Source of the DNA: Brasilonema sennae CENA114
GTDB lineage: Bacteria > Cyanobacteriota > Cyanobacteriia > Cyanobacteriales > Nostocaceae
DNA: 64,000 bases
NCBI RefSeq assembly: GCF_006968745.1
Contig: NZ_CP030118.1
Span: forward strand, 7,590,253-7,654,252
Direction of reading: 5' to 3'
The notes beneath the pieces are model-generated. The model had not been told where the DNA came from and searched no databases. It was given only the letters and a program-made list of their open reading frames with translations. Position numbers and translations under genes: made by a program. This document shows, piece by piece, positions 7,972 to 15,415 of this stretch. Numbering within the stretch: position 1 is the stretch's first letter; every line of letters begins with the position of its first letter.

Positions 7972-10314
7972 ATGCCGCAATACTTTGGACAACTGCACAC
8001 AACCGAACCGGCTTGGTCAATTCTTGAGGGAGTGCAAACAATACAACAGAGCGATCGCCATATCCTCTTCAAATGTGGCGATCCATGTTTAAGCATTAGC
8101 GTACTAGCCCCGAACCTCATTCGGGTACGAATGACGCCAACGAGCGAATTCTTACCTCGGCGATCATGGGCAGTCGCACAGGCGGATGAAGAATGGCCCA
8201 CTGTGCCGTTTGAGGTGCGAGAAAAAGCAGAAACTATAGAAATTGAAACTGAACAGCTGCGCGTTGTTGTGTCCCGCAATCCTTGTCGTATCCAGTGCTT
8301 CGACAAGTCCGGACAGCCCTTTGCTCACGATGCCGATCCAGGGATGGGGTGGCGGACTGGTACCATTGCTGGCTGGAAACGGATTGAAGCTGATGAACAT
8401 TTTTATGGTTTCGGTGAACCCACTGGCTTACTCGATCAGCGTTCAAAAGTCAAAACCAACTGGACATCTGATGCGATTGACTACGATGTCCTGACAGACA
8501 GTATGTACCAGGCGATTCCCTTTTTCATCGCGTTACGTCCTGGATTGGGGTACGGGCTTTTCTTCAATACGACTTTTTGGAGTCGCTTTGATTTGGGGGC
8601 AGAACAACCGGGAGTTTGGCGGATGGAAACTCACGGGGGTGAACTGGATTACTATATTATTTATGGACCAGAACCTGCAAAAATTCTTGAGACTTACACC
8701 CAGCTAACCGGACGGATGCCGTTACCGCCCAAATGGTCACTCGGTTACCACCAGTGTCGCTGGAGTTACGAGTCACAAGATATAGTAAGCAAACTGGCGA
8801 ATGAATTTCGTCAGCGCCGCATTCCCTGTGATGTTATCCATCTCGATATTGACTATATGAGTGGCTACCGGGTTTTTACTTGGAGTCAGAAGCGATTTGC
8901 TAACCCCAAAGAATTAATAGACAATCTCAAGCAAGATGGTTTCAAGGTAACGACAATTGTTGACCCAGGGGTCAAGTACGAGCCAGAAGCAGATTACAAA
9001 GTTTTTGATGAGGGATTAAACAACGACTATTTTATTCGGAAAACGAATGGTCAGCTATTTCACGGCTATGTCTGGCCCGATAAAGCCGTCTTTGCTGATT
9101 TCCTGCGCCCTGAAGTTAGAGATTGGTGGGGAAGTTTGCTAAACAGTCTCACTGACGTGGGTGTTGCTGGAATCTGGAATGACATGAATGAACCGACACT
9201 TGATGACCGTCCATTCGGAGATCCTGGTAAGAAGATTGCGTTTCCCCTTGATGCTGCCCAAGGACCAACTGACGAGAGAACTACCCACACTGAAACCCAC
9301 AACCTGTATGGACAAATGATGGCACAGGCATCTTATCAGGGACTTGAAAAATCTCGTCCGACAGAACGCTCGTTTTTTCTGACACGATCTGGATACGCTG
9401 GGATTCAGCGCTGGTCTGCAGTATGGACGGGAGATAATCAATCCCTGTGGGAACACCTGGAAATGTCCTTACCGATGATGTGTAACCTGGGTTTATCGGG
9501 CGTTGCGTTTGTGGGTAGTGATATTGGGGGGTTTGCGGGTAACGCGACGGCTGAACTATTTGCTCGTTGGATGCAGGTAGGAATGCTTTACCCCTTGATG
9601 CGGGGACACTCTGCATTAACGACAGCACAGCATGAACCTTGGGTGTTTGGCGATCGCGTTGAAAAAATTTGCCGCGAGTACATCGAACTGCGTTACCAAC
9701 TGCTGCCCTACATTTACACTCTCTTCTGGAAAGCCGCAAACACTGGCTCACCAATTCTGCGCCCCCTGCTGTATGATTTTCCCAATGACCCGAAAACCTT
9801 CACCCTCGCTGACCAAGTTATGCTTGGGTCCTCATTATTAGCAGCACCAATTTACCGTCCAGGTGTTGAACACCGTGCCGTGTACTTGCCTGAAGGTTCC
9901 TGGTACGACTGGTGGAGTGGCGAGACTTTTCAAGGACCAATTCACATTCTGGCACACGCACCGCTTGAGCGAATGCCATTATATGTTCGTGCTGGCTCGA
10001 TTATTCCGATGGCACCAGTGATGCAATACGTAGATGAACGTCCCTTAGACCAGATGAGGCTTCGGATCTGGATGGGGACAGGTGAGTTTACACTTTATGA
10101 GGATGACGGTCATACCTTTGAGTACAAAACAGGAGCCTTTTGCACAACAACTTACCACGTTTGTTCACAAGGGCAACAAACCATTGTTGAGATTGGAGGA
10201 CGAGAGGGTAACTTTTCACCCGCAACGCGTGAAGTTATTGTGGAACTAGTTGGTGTTGGCGAACAGAGTTTTGTCGATGATGGTGCTGCACGTCAGTTGA
10301 CGTTTGAAATTTAG
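7972..10314 (+). CDS. GH31 alpha-glucosidase
   Basis: A 780-residue glycoside hydrolase family 31 enzyme that removes terminal alpha-linked glucose (or alpha-xylose) from oligosaccharides by a retaining mechanism. The N-terminal galactose-mutarotase-like beta domain covers about 1-240. The (beta/alpha)8 barrel contains the nucleophile D404 in 'WNDMNEP' and the acid/base D488 in 'WTGDNQSLWEHL'. 'HGYVWPDKAVFADFLRPEVRDWW' just before the nucleophile is typical of bacterial alpha-glucosidases. C-terminal beta domains follow ('LYVRAGSIIPMAP', 'LYEDDGHTFEY'). There is no signal peptide, so a cytoplasmic role in glycogen, maltodextrin or compatible-solute turnover is inferred. The gene stands alone. 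Confidence 0.93.
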   Translation: MPQYFGQLHTTEPAWSILEGVQTIQQSDRHILFKCGDPCLSISVLAPNLIRVRMTPTSEFLPRRSWAVAQADEEWPTVPFEVREKAETIEIETEQLRVVVSRNPCRIQCFDKSGQPFAHDADPGMGWRTGTIAGWKRIEADEHFYGFGEPTGLLDQRSKVKTNWTSDAIDYDVLTDSMYQAIPFFIALRPGLGYGLFFNTTFWSRFDLGAEQPGVWRMETHGGELDYYIIYGPEPAKILETYTQLTGRMPLPPKWSLGYHQCRWSYESQDIVSKLANEFRQRRIPCDVIHLDIDYMSGYRVFTWSQKRFANPKELIDNLKQDGFKVTTIVDPGVKYEPEADYKVFDEGLNNDYFIRKTNGQLFHGYVWPDKAVFADFLRPEVRDWWGSLLNSLTDVGVAGIWNDMNEPTLDDRPFGDPGKKIAFPLDAAQGPTDERTTHTETHNLYGQMMAQASYQGLEKSRPTERSFFLTRSGYAGIQRWSAVWTGDNQSLWEHLEMSLPMMCNLGLSGVAFVGSDIGGFAGNATAELFARWMQVGMLYPLMRGHSALTTAQHEPWVFGDRVEKICREYIELRYQLLPYIYTLFWKAANTGSPILRPLLYDFPNDPKTFTLADQVMLGSSLLAAPIYRPGVEHRAVYLPEGSWYDWWSGETFQGPIHILAHAPLERMPLYVRAGSIIPMAPVMQYVDERPLDQMRLRIWMGTGEFTLYEDDGHTFEYKTGAFCTTTYHVCSQGQQTIVEIGGREGNFSPATREVIVELVGVGEQSFVDDGAARQLTFEI

Positions 10315-10790
10315 GGGTCTTTCGTCAGCCACCCTCCCATCCATCCCCCACAACCACACGGATTGCAGGGGATTTTGTTGTTAGCGCGATACGCACAAGC
10401 TAAAGCCAGAGGCTTATCGCGCAAAGCGCAGACACAATCATGCGTATCGCCCCACGACGAAAATGCATAAATCACTTCACCCATCCCTAACTAAATAATG
10501 ATGGCACGCACCCCGCTATCCTTGGGCGGGGTATCCTAGCACATCTTGTTCATAGTAGTTTTAAGTCCCCATAATCCGACGTGGTTATGGGGTCTTTTGT
10601 TGCCGCTGCGAAACTCGCTGAGCGCCAGAGGCGCACGCTGCGCGAACGCTCAAATTCAAAATTCAAAATTCAAAATTCAAAATTAAGAATTCTTTTTTTT
10701 GAACTTTGAATTTTGAACTTTGAATTCCCCGGAGGGGAGGGGTCTACGCTCCACTCCGTTCCACTCGCGGCGGACATATCACATTGCTAT
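10315..10790. other. Intergenic region with hairpins and heptamer repeats
   Basis: The 476 bases between convergent genes hold a REP-like block (about 10383-10445), 'ccccataatccgacgtggttatgggg' (10567-10592), which can form a stem with a following T-rich stretch and could end the GH31 transcript, a second GC-rich block at 10605-10650, and the CAAAATT tandem repeats. No gene is visible. Confidence 0.6.
10651..10727. repeat. CAAAATT heptamer tandem repeat with inverted copy
   Basis: About five copies of the 7-base unit AAAATTC occupy 10651-10684. After an EcoRI-like centre and a T-run, the complementary pattern 'TTTGAATTTTGAACTTTGAATT' follows, so the block can fold on itself. Such short tandemly repeated heptamers are characteristic of heterocystous cyanobacterial intergenic DNA. 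Confidence 0.8.
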
Positions 10791-13736
10791 TTAACGAGAT
10801 GAACGCAAATATGGCTCACACGTTGCCTTAGCTCCTTTCTCATCAGAAGTTTGAGGATTTTGGAAAACAGGATGATCCTGTAATCGCTCACAACCAGCTT
10901 TCAACCAAGACTCAAATTTAATATCCCACAACTGCACTGTGCCATCTGAACCACCACTGACAATTGTTTTATTTTTTGTGCTTATTGCTACTGATTTTAC
11001 GGAACCCTGATGACCTGTTAAGGTAGCGAGTTGGTTGCCCTTGCTATCCCACAACCGCACTGCGCCATCATTACCACCACTGACAATTGTCTGACCATCT
11101 GTGCTTATTGCTACTGAATTAACAGCACCCTGATGACCTGTTAAGGTATAGAGTAGTTTGCCCTTGCTATCCCATAACCGCACTGTGCCATCTTCACCAC
11201 CACTGACAATTGTCTGACCATCTGTGCTTATTGCTACTGAATTGACAGACTTCTGATGACTTGTTAAGGTAGCGAGTTCATTGCCCCTGCTATCCCACAA
11301 CCGCACTGTGCCATCTTCACCACCACTGACAATTGTCTGACCATCTGTGCTTATTGCTACTGAATTGACCAAACCCTGATGACCTGTTAAGGTATAGAGT
11401 GGTTTGCCCTTGCTATCCCACAACCGTACTGTGCCATCTTCACCACCACTGACAATTGTCTGACTATCTATGCTTATTGCTACTGAATTGACGGCACCCT
11501 GATGACCTGTTAAGGTAGGGAGTTGGTTGCCCTTGCTATCCCACAACCGCACTGCGCCATCATTACCACCACTGACAATTGTCTGACCATCTGTGCTTAT
11601 TGCTACTGAATTAACAGCACCCTGATGACCTGTTAAGGTATAGAGTAGTTTGCCCTTGCTATCCCATAACCGCACTGTGCCATCATTACCACCACTGACA
11701 ATTGTCTGACTATCTATGCTTATTGCTACTGAATTGACGGCACCCTGATGACCTGTTAAGGTAGGGAGTTGGTTGCCCTTGCTATCCCACAACCGCACTG
11801 CGCCATCATCACCACCACTGACAATTGTCTGACCATCTGTGCTTATTGCTACTGAATTGACGTAATCCTGATCACCTTTAAAAATATTTTTTTCCCTACT
11901 ATTTTGGACTGCACTGAATAAGCTGTCTTGTACTGATGGGGGTAATGATTGATTGGGGAAACTAAACAAAGGTGAGCGGCTTTGTCCTACAAGACTAATT
12001 GCGGTGACTAAGTTTTGTAAAGGAACAATCGGTAACAAACTTTTTACTGATATGGCAGTTTGTTTTATTCGCTCGATTTCTGCGTTTTGCCATTGATAAG
12101 CTGCAAAGCCTGCGATTGTTGTTGTTGTGACAAGACCTGTAACTAGTCCTCCAATTGCAAGCCGTTGTAAACGCTTTCTCTTAATCTCTGCTTGTTGGGA
12201 AGCTTCAAAAAATTCCACTTGTAGCAGTGTCATATCATCGCTGGCTCGCTCATAATAATTCTTTAAAAAATCCAAATCTGGAGAACGCCAAAGACTTCCC
12301 TCTGGACGATTGTTTTCATCCCAAACCCTTGCTGCCTCATCTAAGCGACGCCCAAAGCGAATATCGCTGCGGCTACTATCTAGCCATTCTTTCATCTGTC
12401 CCCAGTTAGCAAATAAGGCTTCGTGAGTAACTTCTGCTGTTTGTGTTCCATTAATGCTAAAAAGAGTAACTAACCGCACACCGGGGCTAGCGAATCTATC
12501 AATCACTTTTTTAACATACTCACGTTCATCTTTATAAGAAAGCAAGCTATCAATATTGGCACGGCGACGGGTGTCGCTTGTTCCTTCCCCAAGCTGCACT
12601 AACCCCAGAAAGACTCGTTGAGCAATTTTCTTTTCTTGTTTGTTGAGGCTTTGATAAATGCGCTGAGCTTCATCTGCTAATGCTCCACCAACTCCACCAA
12701 TTTGTTCAAGCGTCTTGACAGGTTCAACACCAATTTTTAGCCCGTCCCAGATGCGGGTTAATGCAAACTGGAGTAGGGGTAATGCTCCTTCCCGCCCTTG
12801 TGTGTCCTTTAGTAACAAACTAACTACAGCATTATCTAATGGATGACCTGCATTTGATGCTGGTTTGGTAATTGCTTGCCGCAATTCCTCTGTACTCATG
12901 GCAGGTACAAATACGCCAAGCTCGGCAATGACTTGATTAAGCGCTGGGTGTCGTTGTGTTTCTCCAAGAAAGTCACTACGCAAAGTTATAATAACTGATA
13001 CACAACCAGAGCGATCGCCTGCGGCATGAATTAAATTCTCAATAAATATTTGGCGCTCATTCGGGTCATTGCAAAGCGAGTAAACTTCTTCAAACTGGTC
13101 TATTAACACCACTAACGGCGATACGGCAATCTCTGGTAAGACGTTGGCAATGCGTCTTAAGCCATCATAAATAATAGTATCAGTAGTGTTACTGCTAGTT
13201 TGTTTTAATTCTTCTGCAAACTCGCGGGTTTTAGTTACAGGAGTTTGGTCATTAGTCGCAACCCTTGCCAACACTGTTGCTAAAGCTTGAATTGGATGGG
13301 TACCAGGGACAAGCACCGCCACTCGCGCTTGACTCTTACCCGGTAAAGGACGACGGGCTAATTCTGGAATTAGACCAGCACGCGCCAGGGAAGATTTACC
13401 AGAACCGGATGGTCCCAAAATTGGCAATAAACGTAATGGCGCTTCTAGTTGAGTTGTGTTTTCGTGAAGAGTGCGAAACAGGTTCCAAAGTTTTTCGATT
13501 TGTTTTTCCCGCCCAAAATAGCGATCGCCATCAACTTCATGAAATGCAAGTAGTCCTTTGTAAGGATTGGAACCTATTTCTCCTGTGGTAGAAACTTTTT
13601 CTTCTTTTAGTTGACGCTCAAGTTGGTACTGATAGATAACAACTCTATTACCATCTCCAGAAATAATTGCACTGCTGATAGCATCTTTTTCAATCCTAAT
13701 ACTGCGATTTTCATCCCTTAACCCGCTATCGCTCAT
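10791..13736 (-). CDS. nSTAND ATPase with C-terminal WD40 repeats (NLR-like)
   Basis: A 981-residue signal-transduction ATPase. Residues 10-38 form a short Gly/Ser/Asn-rich motif shared with the upstream CHAT protein. 'NPYKGLLAFHEVDGDRYFGRE' (57-77) is the usual entry to the nSTAND1 domain. Walker A is G108-P-S-G-S-G-K114-S, and Walker B is 'VVLIDQFEE' with D213 and E216/E217. A winged-helix/helical segment follows to about 500. A hydrophobic stretch at 526-549 could be one membrane helix. Eight WD40 repeats of 41 residues occupy about 620-945, probably the ligand sensor. It is the second gene of an operon, 30 bases behind the CHAT gene. In STAND proteins, ligand binding to the repeats is known to trigger nucleotide-dependent oligomerisation and effector recruitment; that role here is inferred. 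Confidence 0.9.
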   Translation of the reverse strand: MSDSGLRDENRSIRIEKDAISSAIISGDGNRVVIYQYQLERQLKEEKVSTTGEIGSNPYKGLLAFHEVDGDRYFGREKQIEKLWNLFRTLHENTTQLEAPLRLLPILGPSGSGKSSLARAGLIPELARRPLPGKSQARVAVLVPGTHPIQALATVLARVATNDQTPVTKTREFAEELKQTSSNTTDTIIYDGLRRIANVLPEIAVSPLVVLIDQFEEVYSLCNDPNERQIFIENLIHAAGDRSGCVSVIITLRSDFLGETQRHPALNQVIAELGVFVPAMSTEELRQAITKPASNAGHPLDNAVVSLLLKDTQGREGALPLLQFALTRIWDGLKIGVEPVKTLEQIGGVGGALADEAQRIYQSLNKQEKKIAQRVFLGLVQLGEGTSDTRRRANIDSLLSYKDEREYVKKVIDRFASPGVRLVTLFSINGTQTAEVTHEALFANWGQMKEWLDSSRSDIRFGRRLDEAARVWDENNRPEGSLWRSPDLDFLKNYYERASDDMTLLQVEFFEASQQAEIKRKRLQRLAIGGLVTGLVTTTTIAGFAAYQWQNAEIERIKQTAISVKSLLPIVPLQNLVTAISLVGQSRSPLFSFPNQSLPPSVQDSLFSAVQNSREKNIFKGDQDYVNSVAISTDGQTIVSGGDDGAVRLWDSKGNQLPTLTGHQGAVNSVAISIDSQTIVSGGNDGTVRLWDSKGKLLYTLTGHQGAVNSVAISTDGQTIVSGGNDGAVRLWDSKGNQLPTLTGHQGAVNSVAISIDSQTIVSGGEDGTVRLWDSKGKPLYTLTGHQGLVNSVAISTDGQTIVSGGEDGTVRLWDSRGNELATLTSHQKSVNSVAISTDGQTIVSGGEDGTVRLWDSKGKLLYTLTGHQGAVNSVAISTDGQTIVSGGNDGAVRLWDSKGNQLATLTGHQGSVKSVAISTKNKTIVSGGSDGTVQLWDIKFESWLKAGCERLQDHPVFQNPQTSDEKGAKATCEPYLRSSR
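10905..11880 (-). repeat. Eight near-identical 123-bp WD40-coding repeats
   Basis: Each unit encodes 41 residues around 'VNSVAIS.DGQTIVSGG.DG.VRLWDS'. DNA identity between units is very high, including synonymous positions ('ccactgacaattgtctgaccatc' recurs almost unchanged). Variation is concentrated at a few codons: the GG[D/N/E/S]DG position, 'GN' versus 'GK', and 'QLPTL', 'LLYTL' or 'ELATL'. Units of two alternating types appear, suggesting duplication of larger blocks. Confidence 0.9.
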
Positions 13737-13766
13737 CGATTCTGCCTCAAAATCAATCCACTCCTG

Positions 13767-14840
13767 TCAAATTCCCAAACCAACGATACTTAGTAGCTTA
13801 TGCCAGTTCTCTCCTAACCAAGCCGTTGTTTTGGTTAAGTGAGGTTTAAGTTTTTCAACCACAGATGCAAATCCCTCAGCCCTCTTAGCATAATCGAACG
13901 CTCGATCCAATGCCTTACCTACCTCATTTTTATCTGGGTTGGGCTTGTTTACCTCGTCCTCGGCATCAGCAAAGGCATTCTCAATTTTGCGACGATCCGG
14001 ACTTTCCAGCAATGCGATCGCCTCTTGCAGTGCCTTCAGTTCCGCCCGAATATCAACACTTTCAGGTGCAGGTAAACTCACAGGTTGAAATTGTATATTG
14101 GCAACGTTGCGATCGCCTGTTTGAACCGCACTACCAGTGACATTACCCCCGATAGAAACTGAGCGATTTTGTGTCACCTTGTTATCATCACTCCTAGAAT
14201 CATCCTTAAAAGATTTTCCGGGTATTACGTTCTCTGAATTTGTTGTGATTTCTGTTTGGTTTCGACGTCGTCTTGCTTTGAGGACAGGTGTTAAATCCTC
14301 TGGAATTTCTTGTAAATCAAGGAAAGTACAACCAATTGCAAAACATTCCTCTATGAGTCTGCCAGCACCCAACGCATCATAAAATCCAGTAGCAAATTTA
14401 ATCGCGGCGACATCCCCTATCGCCCGATTCATACCCACAACATAATCAATGTGTTGGTGGATTGCCTCTGCTTGGTCTTTTGAATAGCAAGTATTAAGTA
14501 AAACACATTCTGTCGTGTCTTGAAACAACCCGAATAACCTAGCCAAGGCTTGTGTACTGAGCAGTTGTACTTGTCCAAAATTATTTTCCAAAGCTAAGCC
14601 ATTGCTACCATCACCATGCCCACAAAAGTGAACGATAGTCGGTTGGTATTCTAACAGCGCACGATGCAGGTCTTCCACTCGTGTCGCCCACCTAGTAACG
14701 ATTTGATACTCATAGCGATTTTTGGCACGTTTTAGCGCCGCAGTTATTTCCCGTACTTCTTCATCCAGTCGTAACCGAGAGGTATTTGTCGGATTGGCAG
14801 CCAGAATCAGAATTGTTTTGACATACGTGTTATGACTCAT
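13767..14840 (-). CDS. CHAT-domain (caspase-like) protease
   Basis: A 357-residue protein. The N-terminal CHAT domain (about 8-185) begins 'KTILILAANPTNTSRLRLDEEVREI'. It shows the catalytic dyad as H75 in 'VHFCGHGDG' and C118 in 'VLLNTCYS', plus the family trailer 'VVGMNRAIGDVAAIKFATGFYDALGAG'. A linker rich in charged and Asn residues (190-225) leads to a motif at 225-252 also present at the N-terminus of the downstream STAND ATPase. The C-terminus (about 262-357) is a helical domain with 'DIRAELKALQEAI' and 'LDRAFDYAKRAEGF' and a hydrophobic tail 'WLGENWHKLLSIVGLGI'. CHAT proteases are clan CD peptidases that act as effectors beside STAND proteins. Being first in the operon fits an effector-sensor pair; the substrate is unknown. 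Confidence 0.88.
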   Translation of the reverse strand: MSHNTYVKTILILAANPTNTSRLRLDEEVREITAALKRAKNRYEYQIVTRWATRVEDLHRALLEYQPTIVHFCGHGDGSNGLALENNFGQVQLLSTQALARLFGLFQDTTECVLLNTCYSKDQAEAIHQHIDYVVGMNRAIGDVAAIKFATGFYDALGAGRLIEECFAIGCTFLDLQEIPEDLTPVLKARRRRNQTEITTNSENVIPGKSFKDDSRSDDNKVTQNRSVSIGGNVTGSAVQTGDRNVANIQFQPVSLPAPESVDIRAELKALQEAIALLESPDRRKIENAFADAEDEVNKPNPDKNEVGKALDRAFDYAKRAEGFASVVEKLKPHLTKTTAWLGENWHKLLSIVGLGI

Positions 14841-14903
14841 GAAAGAGTTTAGAGCAGGGGTTAGGGTTTACACTTTGACAGGAGTTATAAAATATCATTA
14901 CTT

Positions 14904-15151
14904 AGATCTTGCACCATACTTTTCGTCCGCCAAGAAATAAATTTCTTGGCTCAAAGTCCAAGTCCGTTCAAACGGACTGAGTAAATTTTTCAGTCCGTTT
15001 GAACGGACTTGGGTTATTAGCCTTGTAGACGCCGGAGGCGGTGAGGGGGTCGCAGTCTTGGCGGTTCCCGTCGATTGCGAACCCCCGAACCCGGAGGGCT
15101 TCCCGCAGGGTACTTTAGTTCAAGGCGTACTCAACCGGAGGTGCAAGATCT
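14904..15151. mobile_element. MITE-like element with 12-bp terminal inverted repeats
   Basis: AGATCTTGCACC (14904-14915) and GGTGCAAGATCT (15140-15151) form perfect 12-bp inverted ends around about 225 bases of hairpin-rich, non-coding DNA. The same ends bound a second locus at 19733-19880. No transposase is encoded, so it would be non-autonomous. No convincing target duplication is seen. Confidence 0.45.
14958..15012. repeat. Perfect 22-bp inverted repeat, each arm itself palindromic
   Basis: The left arm (14958-14979) reads CCAAGTCCGTTCAAACGGACTG and the right arm (14991-15012) is its exact complement, with an AT-rich loop between. Each arm also contains AGTCCGTT-NN-AACGGACT. A neighbouring palindrome, CCAAGAAAT-AA-ATTTCTTGG, lies at 14930-14949. 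No T-run follows, so it is not a classic terminator. Confidence 0.75.
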
Positions 15152-15228
15152 CAGATGACAGATAAAATGTGAGCTTCGACTAAGTTTTTACTTCTTTTTA
15201 TAGATAAACTTCGAGTTGACTTATGCAG

Positions 15229-15290
15229 GTGAACTACCTACACCTTATCTATACTCAGATAGGCGTAGGTAGTTCACAAGTACTTTTTTT
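15229..15290 (+). terminator. Strong intrinsic terminator-like hairpin on the plus strand
   Basis: GTGAACTACCTAC (15229-15241) pairs perfectly with GTAGGTAGTTCAC (15265-15277), with inner pairing of ATCT and AGAT. 'aagtac' and seven T residues follow. The orientation would terminate plus-strand transcription, yet no plus-strand gene is visible for several kilobases upstream. Confidence 0.55.
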
Positions 15291-15321
15291 CACAACTACT
15301 GCAAAAAAACAATCTTTGGAA

Positions 15322-15350
15322 AATAAAAGGACACCGAATACAGGTGTCCT
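15322..15350 (-). terminator. Intrinsic terminator of the EF-G-like gene
   Basis: On the minus strand AGGACACC and GGTGTCCT (15350-15343 and 15335-15328) form an 8-bp stem followed by 'TTTTATTTT'. It lies about 65 bases past the stop codon of the minus-strand GTPase gene. Confidence 0.7.
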
Positions 15351-15415
15351 CATATGATTACCAAAAATCAGCAACTGTGGAAAATCAGAGAATTTTAGTC
15401 ATCCAAAATCAAGAA

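Larger units (their letters stand above)
14841..15415. other. Structured intergenic region upstream of the CHAT operon
   Basis: No gene is visible in 575 bases, but the region is unusually rich in perfect inverted repeats: 14930-14950, 14958-15012, 15229-15277 and 15328-15350. It also carries a REP-like GC-rich patch (15020-15115). The promoter of the CHAT-STAND operon must lie at its left end. Confidence 0.65.

Noticed and set aside
9281..9754. 157-codon minus-strand frame inside the GH31 gene
   Set aside because: Antisense to a clearly functional enzyme with intact catalytic motifs; no homology features.
10905..11880. Regular 123-bp direct repeats resembling a CRISPR-like or satellite array
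   Set aside because: They are in frame within one long gene and encode canonical WD40 blades; there are no unique spacers and no cas genes.
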